Shown here: positions 36,369-43,783 of the stretch, piece by piece | Layout: every line of letters begins with the position of its first letter | How positions within the stretch are numbered: position 1 is the first letter of the stretch | Assembly: GCA_017522945.1 (NCBI GenBank) | Contig: JAFWXT010000060.1 | Coordinates: forward strand, 1-51,815 | DNA: 51,815 nt | From: Clostridia bacterium | GTDB lineage: Bacteria > Bacillota > Clostridia > Christensenellales > Borkfalkiaceae | Direction: 5' to 3' | Made by a program: the position numbers and the translations under genes | The notes under the pieces: model-generated | Databases searched by the model: none | What the model was told of the DNA's origin: nothing | Seen by the model: the letters and a program-made list of their open reading frames with translations, nothing else

Positions 36369-38450
36369 TTACTTCTTGCGACCAGAACAGTATGGACAAC
36401 CACGACCTCTATTTCTATTTACTATCGTTGCTTCCCACTCGTGTCCTTTTTCGCATTTCCACCAGACCTTCTTACCGCTATTCGCAGTAAAATCTTCTGG
36501 TTTTAAATTACCATTTTTCTCATAATTCCATTCACTTGCTAATTTGGGATTAATGGTTGCTAAATCATTATAACCTCTTAAAATTTTTTGATTAGAACAA
36601 TATGGGCAGCCACTACCTCTATTTCTAGTTGATATTGTTGCTTGCCATTCATGCCCCTTAAAACATTTCCACCAAACTTTTTTTCCACTATTCGGCATAA
36701 AGTGTTTTGGTGCTAAATCACCATTCTTTGCATTATTCCACTCGCTTGCAAGTTTCGGGTTAAGTGTTGCTAAATCATTATAACCCGTTATGGCTTTTTG
36801 ACCTGCACAATATGCGCAACCACCACCTTTATTTCTATGATTAATTGTCGCTTGCCACTCATGTCCTTTTTCGCATTTCCACCATACTTTCTTGTTGCTG
36901 TTGGGCATAAAATCTTCTGGTTTTAAATTACCATTTTTCTCATAATTCCATTCCTTTACTAATTTAGGATTTATTGTTGCTAAATCACTTACCCCTTTAA
37001 TAGCATACCTTCCTGAACAATATGGACATCCTGTTCTACTATTTCTGCTTGCTATAGTCGCTATCCATTCGTGCCCTTCAGAACATTTCCACCATACTTT
37101 TTTATGGCTATTTGCTAATATATGTTCTGGTTTTAAACTACCATTCTTTTCATAATTCCATTCGCTTGCCAAGGTTGGATTAATGTACAAAAGTGAATTT
37201 GCCTTTTCAGTATATTCACGCAAATCTTCTATTTCAATAGCATCTCTCTTTAAATCAACATCAATATTAGCACCAACAATTTCACTTATAACTTTTTGTA
37301 TAACTTCACCTAAATTCCTTTGGCATTTATCTACAATATAGTCTATTGAATAATCATTTAACGATGGCAAATCTTCTCTTATTCTGTATAATATAATTCC
37401 ATCATTCTTACATTTAAGGTTCTTTTCTAAATCTTTTTTTTCTTTGTTTTTATGCCAAAAGCACCCATCATATTCAATAGCAATTTTTCTTGATGGAATG
37501 TATATATCCAATTCATATCCTTTTTCTTTATATGAGTGAATAGTTTCTATGCTGTTTTTTTTAAGATAGTAAACAATAGCAAATTCAGGAAATGAAGTAG
37601 TACGTTCTGAAGTGCAAATAGGACAGTCTCGCCCCTTATTTCTATTGCCAACAGTTGCTTGCCACTCATGCCCTTTATTACATTTCCACCATACCTTCTT
37701 TCCGCTATTTGCTGTAAAATTTTCAGGTTTTAAATCTCCATTTTTTTCATAATTCCACTCGCTTGCTAAATTTGGATTAAGCGTTTTTAAATCATTTTTA
37801 CCTTTAATGACATTTCGTCCCGCACAATATGGACATCCGATTCCATTGCTTCTACTATCTATTGTCGTTTGCCATTCGTGTCCTCTTGAACATTTCCACC
37901 ATACTTTTTTGCCACTATTTGCAGTAAAATCTTCTGGCTTTAAATCCCCATTCTTTTCATAATTCCATTCTTTTGCCAGTTGGGGATTAATCGTTGCTAA
38001 GTCATTAACACCAACCAAAACTTTTTTGTTTGAACAAATTGGACACCCACTCCTCTTATTTCTATAAATAATTGTTGCTTGCCATTCATGACCCTTACTG
38101 CATTTCCACCAAACTTTCTTATTACTGTTGGGCATTATATCCATAGGTGTTAATCCGTCATTCTTTTCATAATTCCATTCACTTGCCAACTTTGGGTTAA
38201 TGGTTGCTAAATCATTATAGCCTTTTATGGCTTTTTGCCCTGCACAATATGGACACCCACTCCCCTTAGTTCTACTATTTATTATTGCTTGCCATTCATG
38301 ACCTTTACTGCATTTCCACCATGCTTTTTTGTTGCTACCAAGTGTGAGAGTCTTGGGGTCTAAACCTAATTCGTTATTTTTCTCCCAATTCCATTCTGCC
38401 ATTAGGGTAGGGTTATCTATTAAAAATTTCTTTTCTTTTTTATCAGCCAT
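36369..38450 (-). CDS. VSR-like nuclease flanked by eight treble-clef zinc repeats
   Basis: 693 residues. Eight repeats of about 65 residues, each NPxLAxEWNYEKNGxLKPExF..NSxKKVWWKCxKGHEWxAxI..RxxGxGCPYC, are DUF4379-type treble-clef/zinc-ribbon units (C-x2-GH...CPxC). Four precede and four follow a central domain (about residues 280-400) with FPEFAIVYYLKK, YELDIYIPSRKIAIEYDGCFWH and IILYRIRED: the E...D...ExD/Y-G pattern of PD-(D/E)xK nucleases near VSR and DUF559. It is predicted to bind DNA through the repeats and cut. ATG 38450 is 23 bases after the Fic stop; a TTG at 38459 is too close to the Shine-Dalgarno. Second gene of a three-gene operon. Confidence 0.85.
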   Translation of the reverse strand: MADKKEKKFLIDNPTLMAEWNWEKNNELGLDPKTLTLGSNKKAWWKCSKGHEWQAIINSRTKGSGCPYCAGQKAIKGYNDLATINPKLASEWNYEKNDGLTPMDIMPNSNKKVWWKCSKGHEWQATIIYRNKRSGCPICSNKKVLVGVNDLATINPQLAKEWNYEKNGDLKPEDFTANSGKKVWWKCSRGHEWQTTIDSRSNGIGCPYCAGRNVIKGKNDLKTLNPNLASEWNYEKNGDLKPENFTANSGKKVWWKCNKGHEWQATVGNRNKGRDCPICTSERTTSFPEFAIVYYLKKNSIETIHSYKEKGYELDIYIPSRKIAIEYDGCFWHKNKEKKDLEKNLKCKNDGIILYRIREDLPSLNDYSIDYIVDKCQRNLGEVIQKVISEIVGANIDVDLKRDAIEIEDLREYTEKANSLLYINPTLASEWNYEKNGSLKPEHILANSHKKVWWKCSEGHEWIATIASRNSRTGCPYCSGRYAIKGVSDLATINPKLVKEWNYEKNGNLKPEDFMPNSNKKVWWKCEKGHEWQATINHRNKGGGCAYCAGQKAITGYNDLATLNPKLASEWNNAKNGDLAPKHFMPNSGKKVWWKCFKGHEWQATISTRNRGSGCPYCSNQKILRGYNDLATINPKLASEWNYEKNGNLKPEDFTANSGKKVWWKCEKGHEWEATIVNRNRGRGCPYCSGRKK

Positions 38451-38473
38451 AATTACCAACTCTTTTAATTTAT

Positions 38474-39460
38474 CTAAATCTTAAAATATCTTTGATTTTT
38501 GCTGTTTGGCTTGTTTGGTTCGGTCATGCCAATTAATCCAGCTTCTAATGCAGGTATTATATAATTTTTACGGAAAGTATCTCTTGATTTAAGTCCCACT
38601 TTTTCCATAAGTTCGGTAAGCGACATAGGATAACTTTCTATAACGGACATTAACGTAGCAATTTGATTATTTATGTGGTTATAATGATTTCTTGTATCCT
38701 TAATAATATCGTTAAGGGCAGACTTAATAACCCCAAGCATAAACACTATAAACCTATTAGATTTTCCCTCAGAGGTTGAAAGCGTTATGGCTTTATAATA
38801 ATCTTCTTGATTATCTTTAATTATGCTTTCTATCGGTATCCATCTAAATATAGGCTTCCAACTTGCAAGAAGTGCCGTTTGCCATAATCTTCCCATTCTT
38901 CCGTTACCATCACGGAAAGGGTGTATAAATTCAAACTCATAATGGAATACACTTGACTTTATAAGCATTTGTGCTTTGCTATCATTTACCCAATCAAAAA
39001 GTTGATTTATTAAACTGTTCACCATATTTGAAGGTGGGGCAACGTGTATAACTTCGCCATTTTGATTGATAACACCAACAGGAGAGGTTCTGATTTGCCC
39101 TGCTTCTTCTACAAGACCTTTCATTATAACGCCGTGTGCTTTTTTTAAATCAGTTATAGAAAAAGGATTTATATCACTTATATTTTTATAAACTTGAAAA
39201 GCATTTTTTACAGCAATAATATCATCTTCTGGACCTAAAACACGTTTCCCTTCAATAACATCGGTAACTTGCTTTAATGTGAGCGTATTATTCTCAATAG
39301 CAAGCGAAGAATGTATTGATTTTATTCTGCTAACACGCCTAAGTCTTGGTAGTTTTTCAAGGTCGTTAACGTTTTTTAATTCGCCTAAAAGTTCCATTAT
39401 TTCAGATGTTAATTCTAGCATTTCTTCAGTTATGTCATAAGGTGGTATATATCTATCCAT
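38474..39460 (-). CDS. Fic-domain protein (AMP-transferase type) with autoinhibitory motif and winged helix
   Basis: 328 residues. The catalytic loop HPFRDGNGRMGRLW is intact (HxFx(D/E)GNGRxxR), so transfer of AMP or another nucleotide group to a protein hydroxyl is expected. The N-terminal helix carries SSLAIENN, the (S/T)xxxE(G/N) inhibition motif of class II Fic proteins, which blocks activity until released. The C-terminal 60 residues (MSLTELMEKVGLKSRDTFRKNYIIPALEAGLI) are a winged helix that may bind the operon's own operator. AAGGAG stands eight bases before ATG 39460; the 18-residue extension overlaps the promoter spacer and is rejected. First gene of the operon. Confidence 0.9.
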   Translation of the reverse strand: MDRYIPPYDITEEMLELTSEIMELLGELKNVNDLEKLPRLRRVSRIKSIHSSLAIENNTLTLKQVTDVIEGKRVLGPEDDIIAVKNAFQVYKNISDINPFSITDLKKAHGVIMKGLVEEAGQIRTSPVGVINQNGEVIHVAPPSNMVNSLINQLFDWVNDSKAQMLIKSSVFHYEFEFIHPFRDGNGRMGRLWQTALLASWKPIFRWIPIESIIKDNQEDYYKAITLSTSEGKSNRFIVFMLGVIKSALNDIIKDTRNHYNHINNQIATLMSVIESYPMSLTELMEKVGLKSRDTFRKNYIIPALEAGLIGMTEPNKPNSKNQRYFKI

Positions 39461-39485
39461 AAGAATCTCCTTTTTGATTATTTTA

Positions 39486-39514
39486 ATTTTATCACATAAA
39501 GTTATAAATGTCAA
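39486..39514 (-). promoter_or_regulatory. promoter of the Fic operon
   Basis: On the minus strand TTGACA (39514-39509) and TAAAAT (39491-39486) are 17 bases apart, near-consensus. Confidence 0.8.
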
Positions 39515-39515
39515 T

Positions 39516-39539
39516 ATCTTACACGATATCTTACACGAT
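39516..39539 (-). repeat. tandem 12-bp operator-like repeat
   Basis: ATCGTGTAAGAT occurs twice head to tail (39539-39528 and 39527-39516 on the minus strand), one base upstream of the -35. The Fic winged helix is a possible ligand. Confidence 0.6.
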
Positions 39540-39666
39540 TACTTGCATGTTTTATTTTAACGGCTTATATGTAAATATTATCCCAGCAACACCCTTATAG
39601 TAAAAATAAAAAGAGATTGCATCCTTTTGATTAGCAAAGCTATTATATGAAATTAACTTTAAAATC

Positions 39667-39832
39667 AAGGCGAATGCCTTGTATATCATCAATTCCAAAG
39701 GAATTGCATATCATCAAAACGAAGTTTTGTATATCATCATTGCGAAAGTATACAACCTGCGGTTGATGATATACGCCTACGGCGATGATATACACGCTAA
39801 CGCGTGATGATATACCATTGCTTTCGCAATGG
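39667..39832. repeat. array of small palindromes separated by an 11-bp repeat that flips orientation
   Basis: GTATATCATCA-type units occur at 39681-39691, 39705-39715 and 39729-39739; the reverse complement TGATGATATAC occurs at 39764-39774, 39783-39793 and 39805-39815. Between them lie short palindromes, each different: AAGGCGAATGCCTT, AATTCCAAAGGAATT, AAAACGAAGTTTT, CAACCTGCGGTTG, CGCCTACGGCG, ACGCTAACGCGT and CCATTGCTTTCGCAATGG. The halves could pair into one long hairpin, or each palindrome could fold alone. It contains no gene; from 39540 to 39666 nothing else is seen. Confidence 0.8.
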
Positions 39833-39836
39833 ATAA

Positions 39837-39876
39837 AAAAACACCAAGCCATTTTTTTTGATTTGGTGTTTTTTTT
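39837..39876. terminator. bidirectional terminator beside the palindrome array
   Basis: ACACCAA and TTGGTGT arms (39841-39847 and 39863-39869 region) with an A-run before and T-run after. Confidence 0.7.
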
Positions 39877-39913
39877 CTCCCCCATCAAATCTCGATTTAA
39901 TTACTTTTTACAC

Positions 39914-39946
39914 AACAAAAAAGACAGGTGCGAAACCTGTCCTTTT
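39914..39946 (-). terminator. terminator of tRNA-Ser
   Basis: GACAGGT (39923-39929) and ACCTGTC (39935-39941) pair; on the minus strand a run of Ts follows at 39922-39914. Confidence 0.8.
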
Positions 39947-39949
39947 TGT

Positions 39950-40040
39950 TGGCGGAGAAATCGAGATTTGAACTCGAGCTGCAGTCACCCGCACTACTCC
40001 CTTAGCAGGGGAGCCCCTTCGGCCACTTGGGTATTTCTCC
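39950..40040 (-). tRNA. tRNA-Ser (anticodon GCU)
   Basis: On the minus strand the acceptor GGAGAAA pairs with TTTCTCC, with G discriminator and encoded CCA (39952-39950). The D-loop is AAGTGGCCGAAGGGG, the anticodon loop CTGCTAA gives GCU, a long variable arm marks it as class II, and GTTCAAATC is the T-loop. The mature RNA is 91 bases with CCA. It sits next to the accessory operon. Confidence 0.97.
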
Positions 40041-40185
40041 AACCGAATTAATATTTTTTATATTAAGCCTATATATAATAGCATAATTTTTTTTAGTTGT
40101 CAAAACTTTTTAACATATTTTTAGCGAATTTTAAAAATATTTTATTTTTTATTAAAAAAAGTTTGTTTTTGCTTTTTAAAGTGTT

Positions 40186-40213
40186 TGACAAAACCTTTTA
40201 TTTGTTATATAAT
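40186..40213 (+). promoter_or_regulatory. promoter of tRNA-Arg
   Basis: TTGACA (40186-40191) and TATAAT (40208-40213) are 16 bases apart, 35 bases before the mature tRNA 5' end. Confidence 0.8.
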
Positions 40214-40247
40214 CATTAGGCTTGATTAAAAAGTACAAAATATTTTT

Positions 40248-40324
40248 GCGCCGCTAGCTCAGCTGGATAGAGCGTTGGTCTACGGAACCAAAGGTCAGGG
40301 GTTCGAATCCCTTGCGGCGCGCCA
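40248..40324 (+). tRNA. tRNA-Arg (anticodon ACG)
   Basis: Acceptor GCGCCGC pairs with GCGGCGC, D-arm AGCTCAGCTGGATAGAGC, anticodon stem TTGGT/ACCAA with loop CTACGGA (ACG, expected to be edited to ICG), T-arm GGGGTTCGAATCCC, G discriminator and encoded CCA. 77 bases with CCA. Confidence 0.97.
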
Positions 40325-40325
40325 A

Positions 40326-40362
40326 AAAATGCGATAACCTTTTGGTTGTCGCATTTTTTGCT
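40326..40362 (+). terminator. terminator of tRNA-Arg
   Basis: ATGCGATAACC and GGTTGTCGCAT form an 11-pair stem around TTTT and are followed by six Ts. A diverged copy stands at 40573-40605. Confidence 0.85.
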
Positions 40363-40765
40363 GTGTCTAACAGGATTCGAACTGAATTTTGTAAGTAAAA
40401 AAATATTACAAAAAAAGTTGAACAAAATTCTGTTCGTTTCCACCGTAGCAAAGCGTAGGTGCGTCCCTTGCGGCGAAGTTAAAATGAAGAACAGTTCATT
40501 TTTGCTTCAAACAATTATTGGCGATAATATTTGAGTTATTAACTAATAATTATTTGATTATTAACGTTATAAATGCGATAACCATTAGGTTGTCGCATTT
40601 TTTGCTGTGCCAATAAGAGATTTGAATTAAATTTTGCCGATTTTGAGATCCTTCAACTACGCGTTCACTCCACTCAGGATGACAACCCAAATTTTGTAAA
40701 GTAAAAAAGTTTACCTAAAATAATAAACAAATAAACACCCTAAAAAAGCTGAATAAAATTTTTAA
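40327..40765 (+). repeat. diverged tandem duplication after tRNA-Arg, with an inserted short repeat
   Basis: The segment from 40327 (AAATGCGATAACC...GTCGCATTTTTTGCTGTG) to about 40430 recurs from 40571 to about 40765 in the same order, including the ATTTTGTAA-GTAAAAAA and AAAAAAG-TGAA-AAAATT tail. The second copy is split by 40645-40684, GAGATCCTTCAACT...CTCAGGATGACA, which resembles the GAGATCCTTCGACTTCGCTCAGGATGACA-type repeats dispersed in many gut bacterial genomes. Nothing coding is seen between 40325 and 40868. Confidence 0.6.
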
Positions 40766-40868
40766 TCATTAAATTTTCACTTTTTTATCACAATTAAAGG
40801 TTTTTTGTTGCAATTTAATTTTATGTGTGCTATCATAAATAAAAAGCCTTGGCTTTTAGAGTGCACAA

Positions 40869-41825
40869 ATGAAAAATGTAGTGGAGATGAATACAACATT
40901 ATCGTTAAAAGACGAAAATAAAGCGAAAAAGCCCGAAAGTAAGCGAAATTCCTTTTTTGAATTGTATCGCTTTTTATTTGCAATGTGGGTTGTGTGGTAT
41001 CATGGCTTTTTTACTTTTAAAAGCCAATATTTTGACGATGGATACCTTGCAGTAGAGTTTTTCTTTTTACTAAGCGGTTTTTTCTTTTTAAAGTCAATCG
41101 AAAAATATAAAGATAGCTCTTATATGCGCGGATTATTTAAAATGGTGTGGAGCAAAATAAAACCGTTAGGTTTAGCATTTTTAGTTGGGGTAGTGTTCGT
41201 TATTTGGCAACGCGTACTTGAAGGGCAATCAGTTTTATTCGGTTATCTTTGGTATATACCCATAATGTTGCTTGCATTTGTTGTAATTTATACTTTACAT
41301 CGCGTTTTGAAAAGCAAGTTGTCATTTATTATTTCGCTAATTGCTATTGTAATTATTAGCTATTTAATATTGTATCTTCCTATTGTTGAAAAATTAGGTG
41401 TCGCACGTGGGTTTGGCGCTGTTTCAATGGGCGTTTTATTAAGTTATATTCCAAAAATTGAGTTGAAAATAGGTAAATTAAATTTTAATTGGATAATAAC
41501 CGCGCTTGTTTTTGTTGCAGTAGTATATTTGGCATATATTCCTAAGGCAGACTTAACTTACGAATATATTTTAATATTTGCGCTTATGCCTACGTTAATT
41601 TATTTTACAAGCACGCTAAAAGTTCAATCGAAATTTTTAAACTTTTTAGGTTCGTTAAGTTTTGGTTTGTATGCTTATCAATGCATACTTCGCGTAATAC
41701 GAATGCTTTATAGTTTACCGCAATTTGGGTTATTTTTAATATTGATATGTTTAATTTTAGCCGACAAGTGCCTAAAATTAATGCGTAAGCAATACCTTAA
41801 AAATTTCAAACTTCAAAAAGCCTAA
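40869..41825 (+). CDS. acyltransferase family 3 membrane protein
   Basis: 318 residues with about ten transmembrane helices. The N-terminal signature FFELYRFLFAMWVVWYHGFF...DGYLAVEFFFLLSGFFFLKSI matches the acyltransferase-3 (OafA/WecH-like) family, with the catalytic histidine in WYHG and the usual FFLLSGFF. Such enzymes O-acetylate or O-acylate surface polysaccharides, peptidoglycan or small molecules. The start is uncertain: ATG 40869 has only AGAG upstream, while ATG 40887 follows GTGGAG too closely. The next gene, 44 bases downstream, may be cotranscribed. Confidence 0.85.
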   Translation: MKNVVEMNTTLSLKDENKAKKPESKRNSFFELYRFLFAMWVVWYHGFFTFKSQYFDDGYLAVEFFFLLSGFFFLKSIEKYKDSSYMRGLFKMVWSKIKPLGLAFLVGVVFVIWQRVLEGQSVLFGYLWYIPIMLLAFVVIYTLHRVLKSKLSFIISLIAIVIISYLILYLPIVEKLGVARGFGAVSMGVLLSYIPKIELKIGKLNFNWIITALVFVAVVYLAYIPKADLTYEYILIFALMPTLIYFTSTLKVQSKFLNFLGSLSFGLYAYQCILRVIRMLYSLPQFGLFLILICLILADKCLKLMRKQYLKNFKLQKA

Positions 41826-41869
41826 AAATACTTTATTTTTTATACCGTTTACTAAAGAAGGGCTAATTT

Positions 41870-42436
41870 ATGAAAAGTGAACCTTTATCGCTTATTGCAA
41901 GTTTTATTGCTATGGCGGTTATTGTAATTTCATATTTTGTTAAAAAGAAAGAACATTATTTACTTTTTCAATCGTTGGGTTTAGTGTTTTTAATAGTTTC
42001 TTATTTCTTTTCGTTACAGTTTTTTGCAATGATAGGCATAGGCTTAGGATTGCTTCGCGCGATAACCTTTTTTATATATGAAAAAAAGGGCAAAAATGCC
42101 CCTATAGGTTGGTCTTTCGCGTTTTCGATACTTACTATTATATCGTATTTTATTATAAATTTTGGTATATTAAAAACCGCACAGCCTTTAGATTTGTTGT
42201 GTTTAGCAGGTTTAATACTTTACGCGTTTATATTTAGAATAAGAAATTTAAAAATTGTTAGATTTACAATGCTAATACCAACAATTTTAACTTTTCTGTT
42301 TAACCTATTAACACACGCGCCAATATTTGCAACTATATCTTACGCGTTTGAACTTATAGCAAATATAATTTCTATTTTTATTTCTATTTTTAATTATCGC
42401 GCTTTTAATAAAGATAAAATGAATAGTGAAGAATAA
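41870..42436 (+). CDS. YgjV-family inner membrane protein
   Basis: 188 residues, six to seven transmembrane helices, matching the YgjV family pattern (ASFIAMAVIVISYFVKKKEHYLLFQSLGLVFLIVSYFF, then GIGLGLLRAITFFIYE, and repeated hydrophobic pairs). Function unknown in all members. Placed 44 bases after the acyltransferase gene. The Shine-Dalgarno is weak (GAAGGGC 12 bases before ATG). Confidence 0.75.
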   Translation: MKSEPLSLIASFIAMAVIVISYFVKKKEHYLLFQSLGLVFLIVSYFFSLQFFAMIGIGLGLLRAITFFIYEKKGKNAPIGWSFAFSILTIISYFIINFGILKTAQPLDLLCLAGLILYAFIFRIRNLKIVRFTMLIPTILTFLFNLLTHAPIFATISYAFELIANIISIFISIFNYRAFNKDKMNSEE

Positions 42437-42525
42437 ATAATATTACTTTGCTTATTATCGTCTGTTTTTTTAAATTTTGCTGTAAGTTAAAAAAAATATA
42501 AAAACCTAAATTTTGCAAAAAACGC

Positions 42526-42568
42526 TTGATTTTACTTTATAAGCGGTATATACTATATATAGTATATA
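42526..42568 (+). promoter_or_regulatory. promoter with perfect palindromic operator upstream of the SGNH gene
   Basis: TTGATT (42526-42531) and TATACT (42549-42554) are 17 bases apart. A perfect 22-bp palindrome at 42547-42568 (half-site TATATACTATA) covers the -10 and the transcript start, a position suited to repression. Confidence 0.65.
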
Positions 42569-42629
42569 GTTCAGTAGATAGCTATGCAATTAACTGATAC
42601 TAAAAAAGCGCTTGAATAAAGGAGTTTTT

Positions 42630-43637
42630 ATGAAAATTTTAAACTGTAGGGAAAAACCTATTGAAATTCATGGATTACCGTTTTTTGAAGAAGCTGGATT
42701 TAATCGTTTGCCCGAAAGAGTGCGTGATAAGGCAAAATGCGCCGCAACAATGAGCCCATATAGTGTTGGAACAAGAATTTGTTTTCGTACAAATTCGCCA
42801 ACCGTTTATTTAAAATTTAAGGTTAAACCTATGAATTTTACGCCGGGTATGTCGATGATTGCCGGGCAATCTTTACATGTTTTATTTGGCCCAAGAAATA
42901 ACCCTTTATATGCAGGCGCGTGGACGCCCCGCGATTTAAATACAACCGAAATGGGCGCACCGTATCCTTTTGCAAAAAAGACCGAACATGAAGACGTTAC
43001 CGTTTATTTGCCAAGAAATGCTATAGTTGAAGATTTAGAAGTTGGTATTGACGATGGCTACTGGATTGATAGTCCAACGCCATACGATTATAAGCCTATT
43101 TTATATTACGGCTCTTCAATTACTGCAGGTGGCTCTTGCTGTGTTCCTTTTAACGCATATAACGCCGTTATTTCACATCATTTAAACGTTGATTATTATA
43201 ACTTTGGTTTTTCGGGCTCGTGCATGGGTGAAATTGCTATTGCAGATTTAATTGCCGAACTTGATTTAAGCATTTTTGTTTTCGATTACGACCACAATGC
43301 CCCCAATGCCGACTTTTTACAAAAAACACACGAACCTTTCTTTTTAAGGGTTCGCGAAAAATGCCCAAACCTACCAATAGTTATGATTTCTAAGCCCGAT
43401 TGTTTTGGCGTTCATGCCGACGACGATATTAGACGTGAAATTATAAAAGCTACCTATCAAAACGCAATAAATCGTGGTGATAAAAACGTTTATTTTATTG
43501 ATGGAAGCACTTTGTTTGGTAAAGATGATCGTTATGCTTGCACATCAGATAGTTTGCATCCAAACGATTTTGGTCATCGCAGAATGGCTAGCGTGATTGA
43601 GCCAGTTATCGAGAAGATTTTAAAAAATAATAAGTAA
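42630..43637 (+). CDS. SGNH/GDSL-family esterase with N-terminal jelly-roll domain
   Basis: 335 residues. Residues 1-160 are a beta-rich domain like the GxDLY/CE2-type N-terminal domain. Residues 165-335 are an SGNH hydrolase: YYGSSITAGG (nucleophile serine), GFSGS (oxyanion glycine), and DSLHPNDFGH (catalytic Asp-His). It has no signal peptide and so is cytoplasmic. Family members deacetylate carbohydrates. Beside the GH4 and rhamnosidase genes it could remove acetyl groups from imported pectic oligosaccharides. AAAGGAG precedes ATG 42630 by six bases. Confidence 0.87.
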   Translation: MKILNCREKPIEIHGLPFFEEAGFNRLPERVRDKAKCAATMSPYSVGTRICFRTNSPTVYLKFKVKPMNFTPGMSMIAGQSLHVLFGPRNNPLYAGAWTPRDLNTTEMGAPYPFAKKTEHEDVTVYLPRNAIVEDLEVGIDDGYWIDSPTPYDYKPILYYGSSITAGGSCCVPFNAYNAVISHHLNVDYYNFGFSGSCMGEIAIADLIAELDLSIFVFDYDHNAPNADFLQKTHEPFFLRVREKCPNLPIVMISKPDCFGVHADDDIRREIIKATYQNAINRGDKNVYFIDGSTLFGKDDRYACTSDSLHPNDFGHRRMASVIEPVIEKILKNNK

Positions 43638-43783
43638 TATTGCGATAATCAACTTATAGAGCCACTTTTTGATTGTAAATATTTTATCTACTTGTTTAAA
43701 TAATATAAAAACTATCTAAAAAAAACTATCTAAATATTTTTTAGTTAAACTTATTTTAGCAATTTTTTTAAAGGAGAATTGAG

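Noticed and set aside
39667..39832. CRISPR array
   Set aside because: Repeats are only 11 bases, reverse orientation midway, and the spacers are palindromes of 10-18 bases; no cas genes are present.
40358..40395. Possible tRNA on the minus strand (AGTTCGAATCC resembles a T-arm)
   Set aside because: No matching acceptor, D or anticodon arms can be built around it; at most a tRNA fragment.
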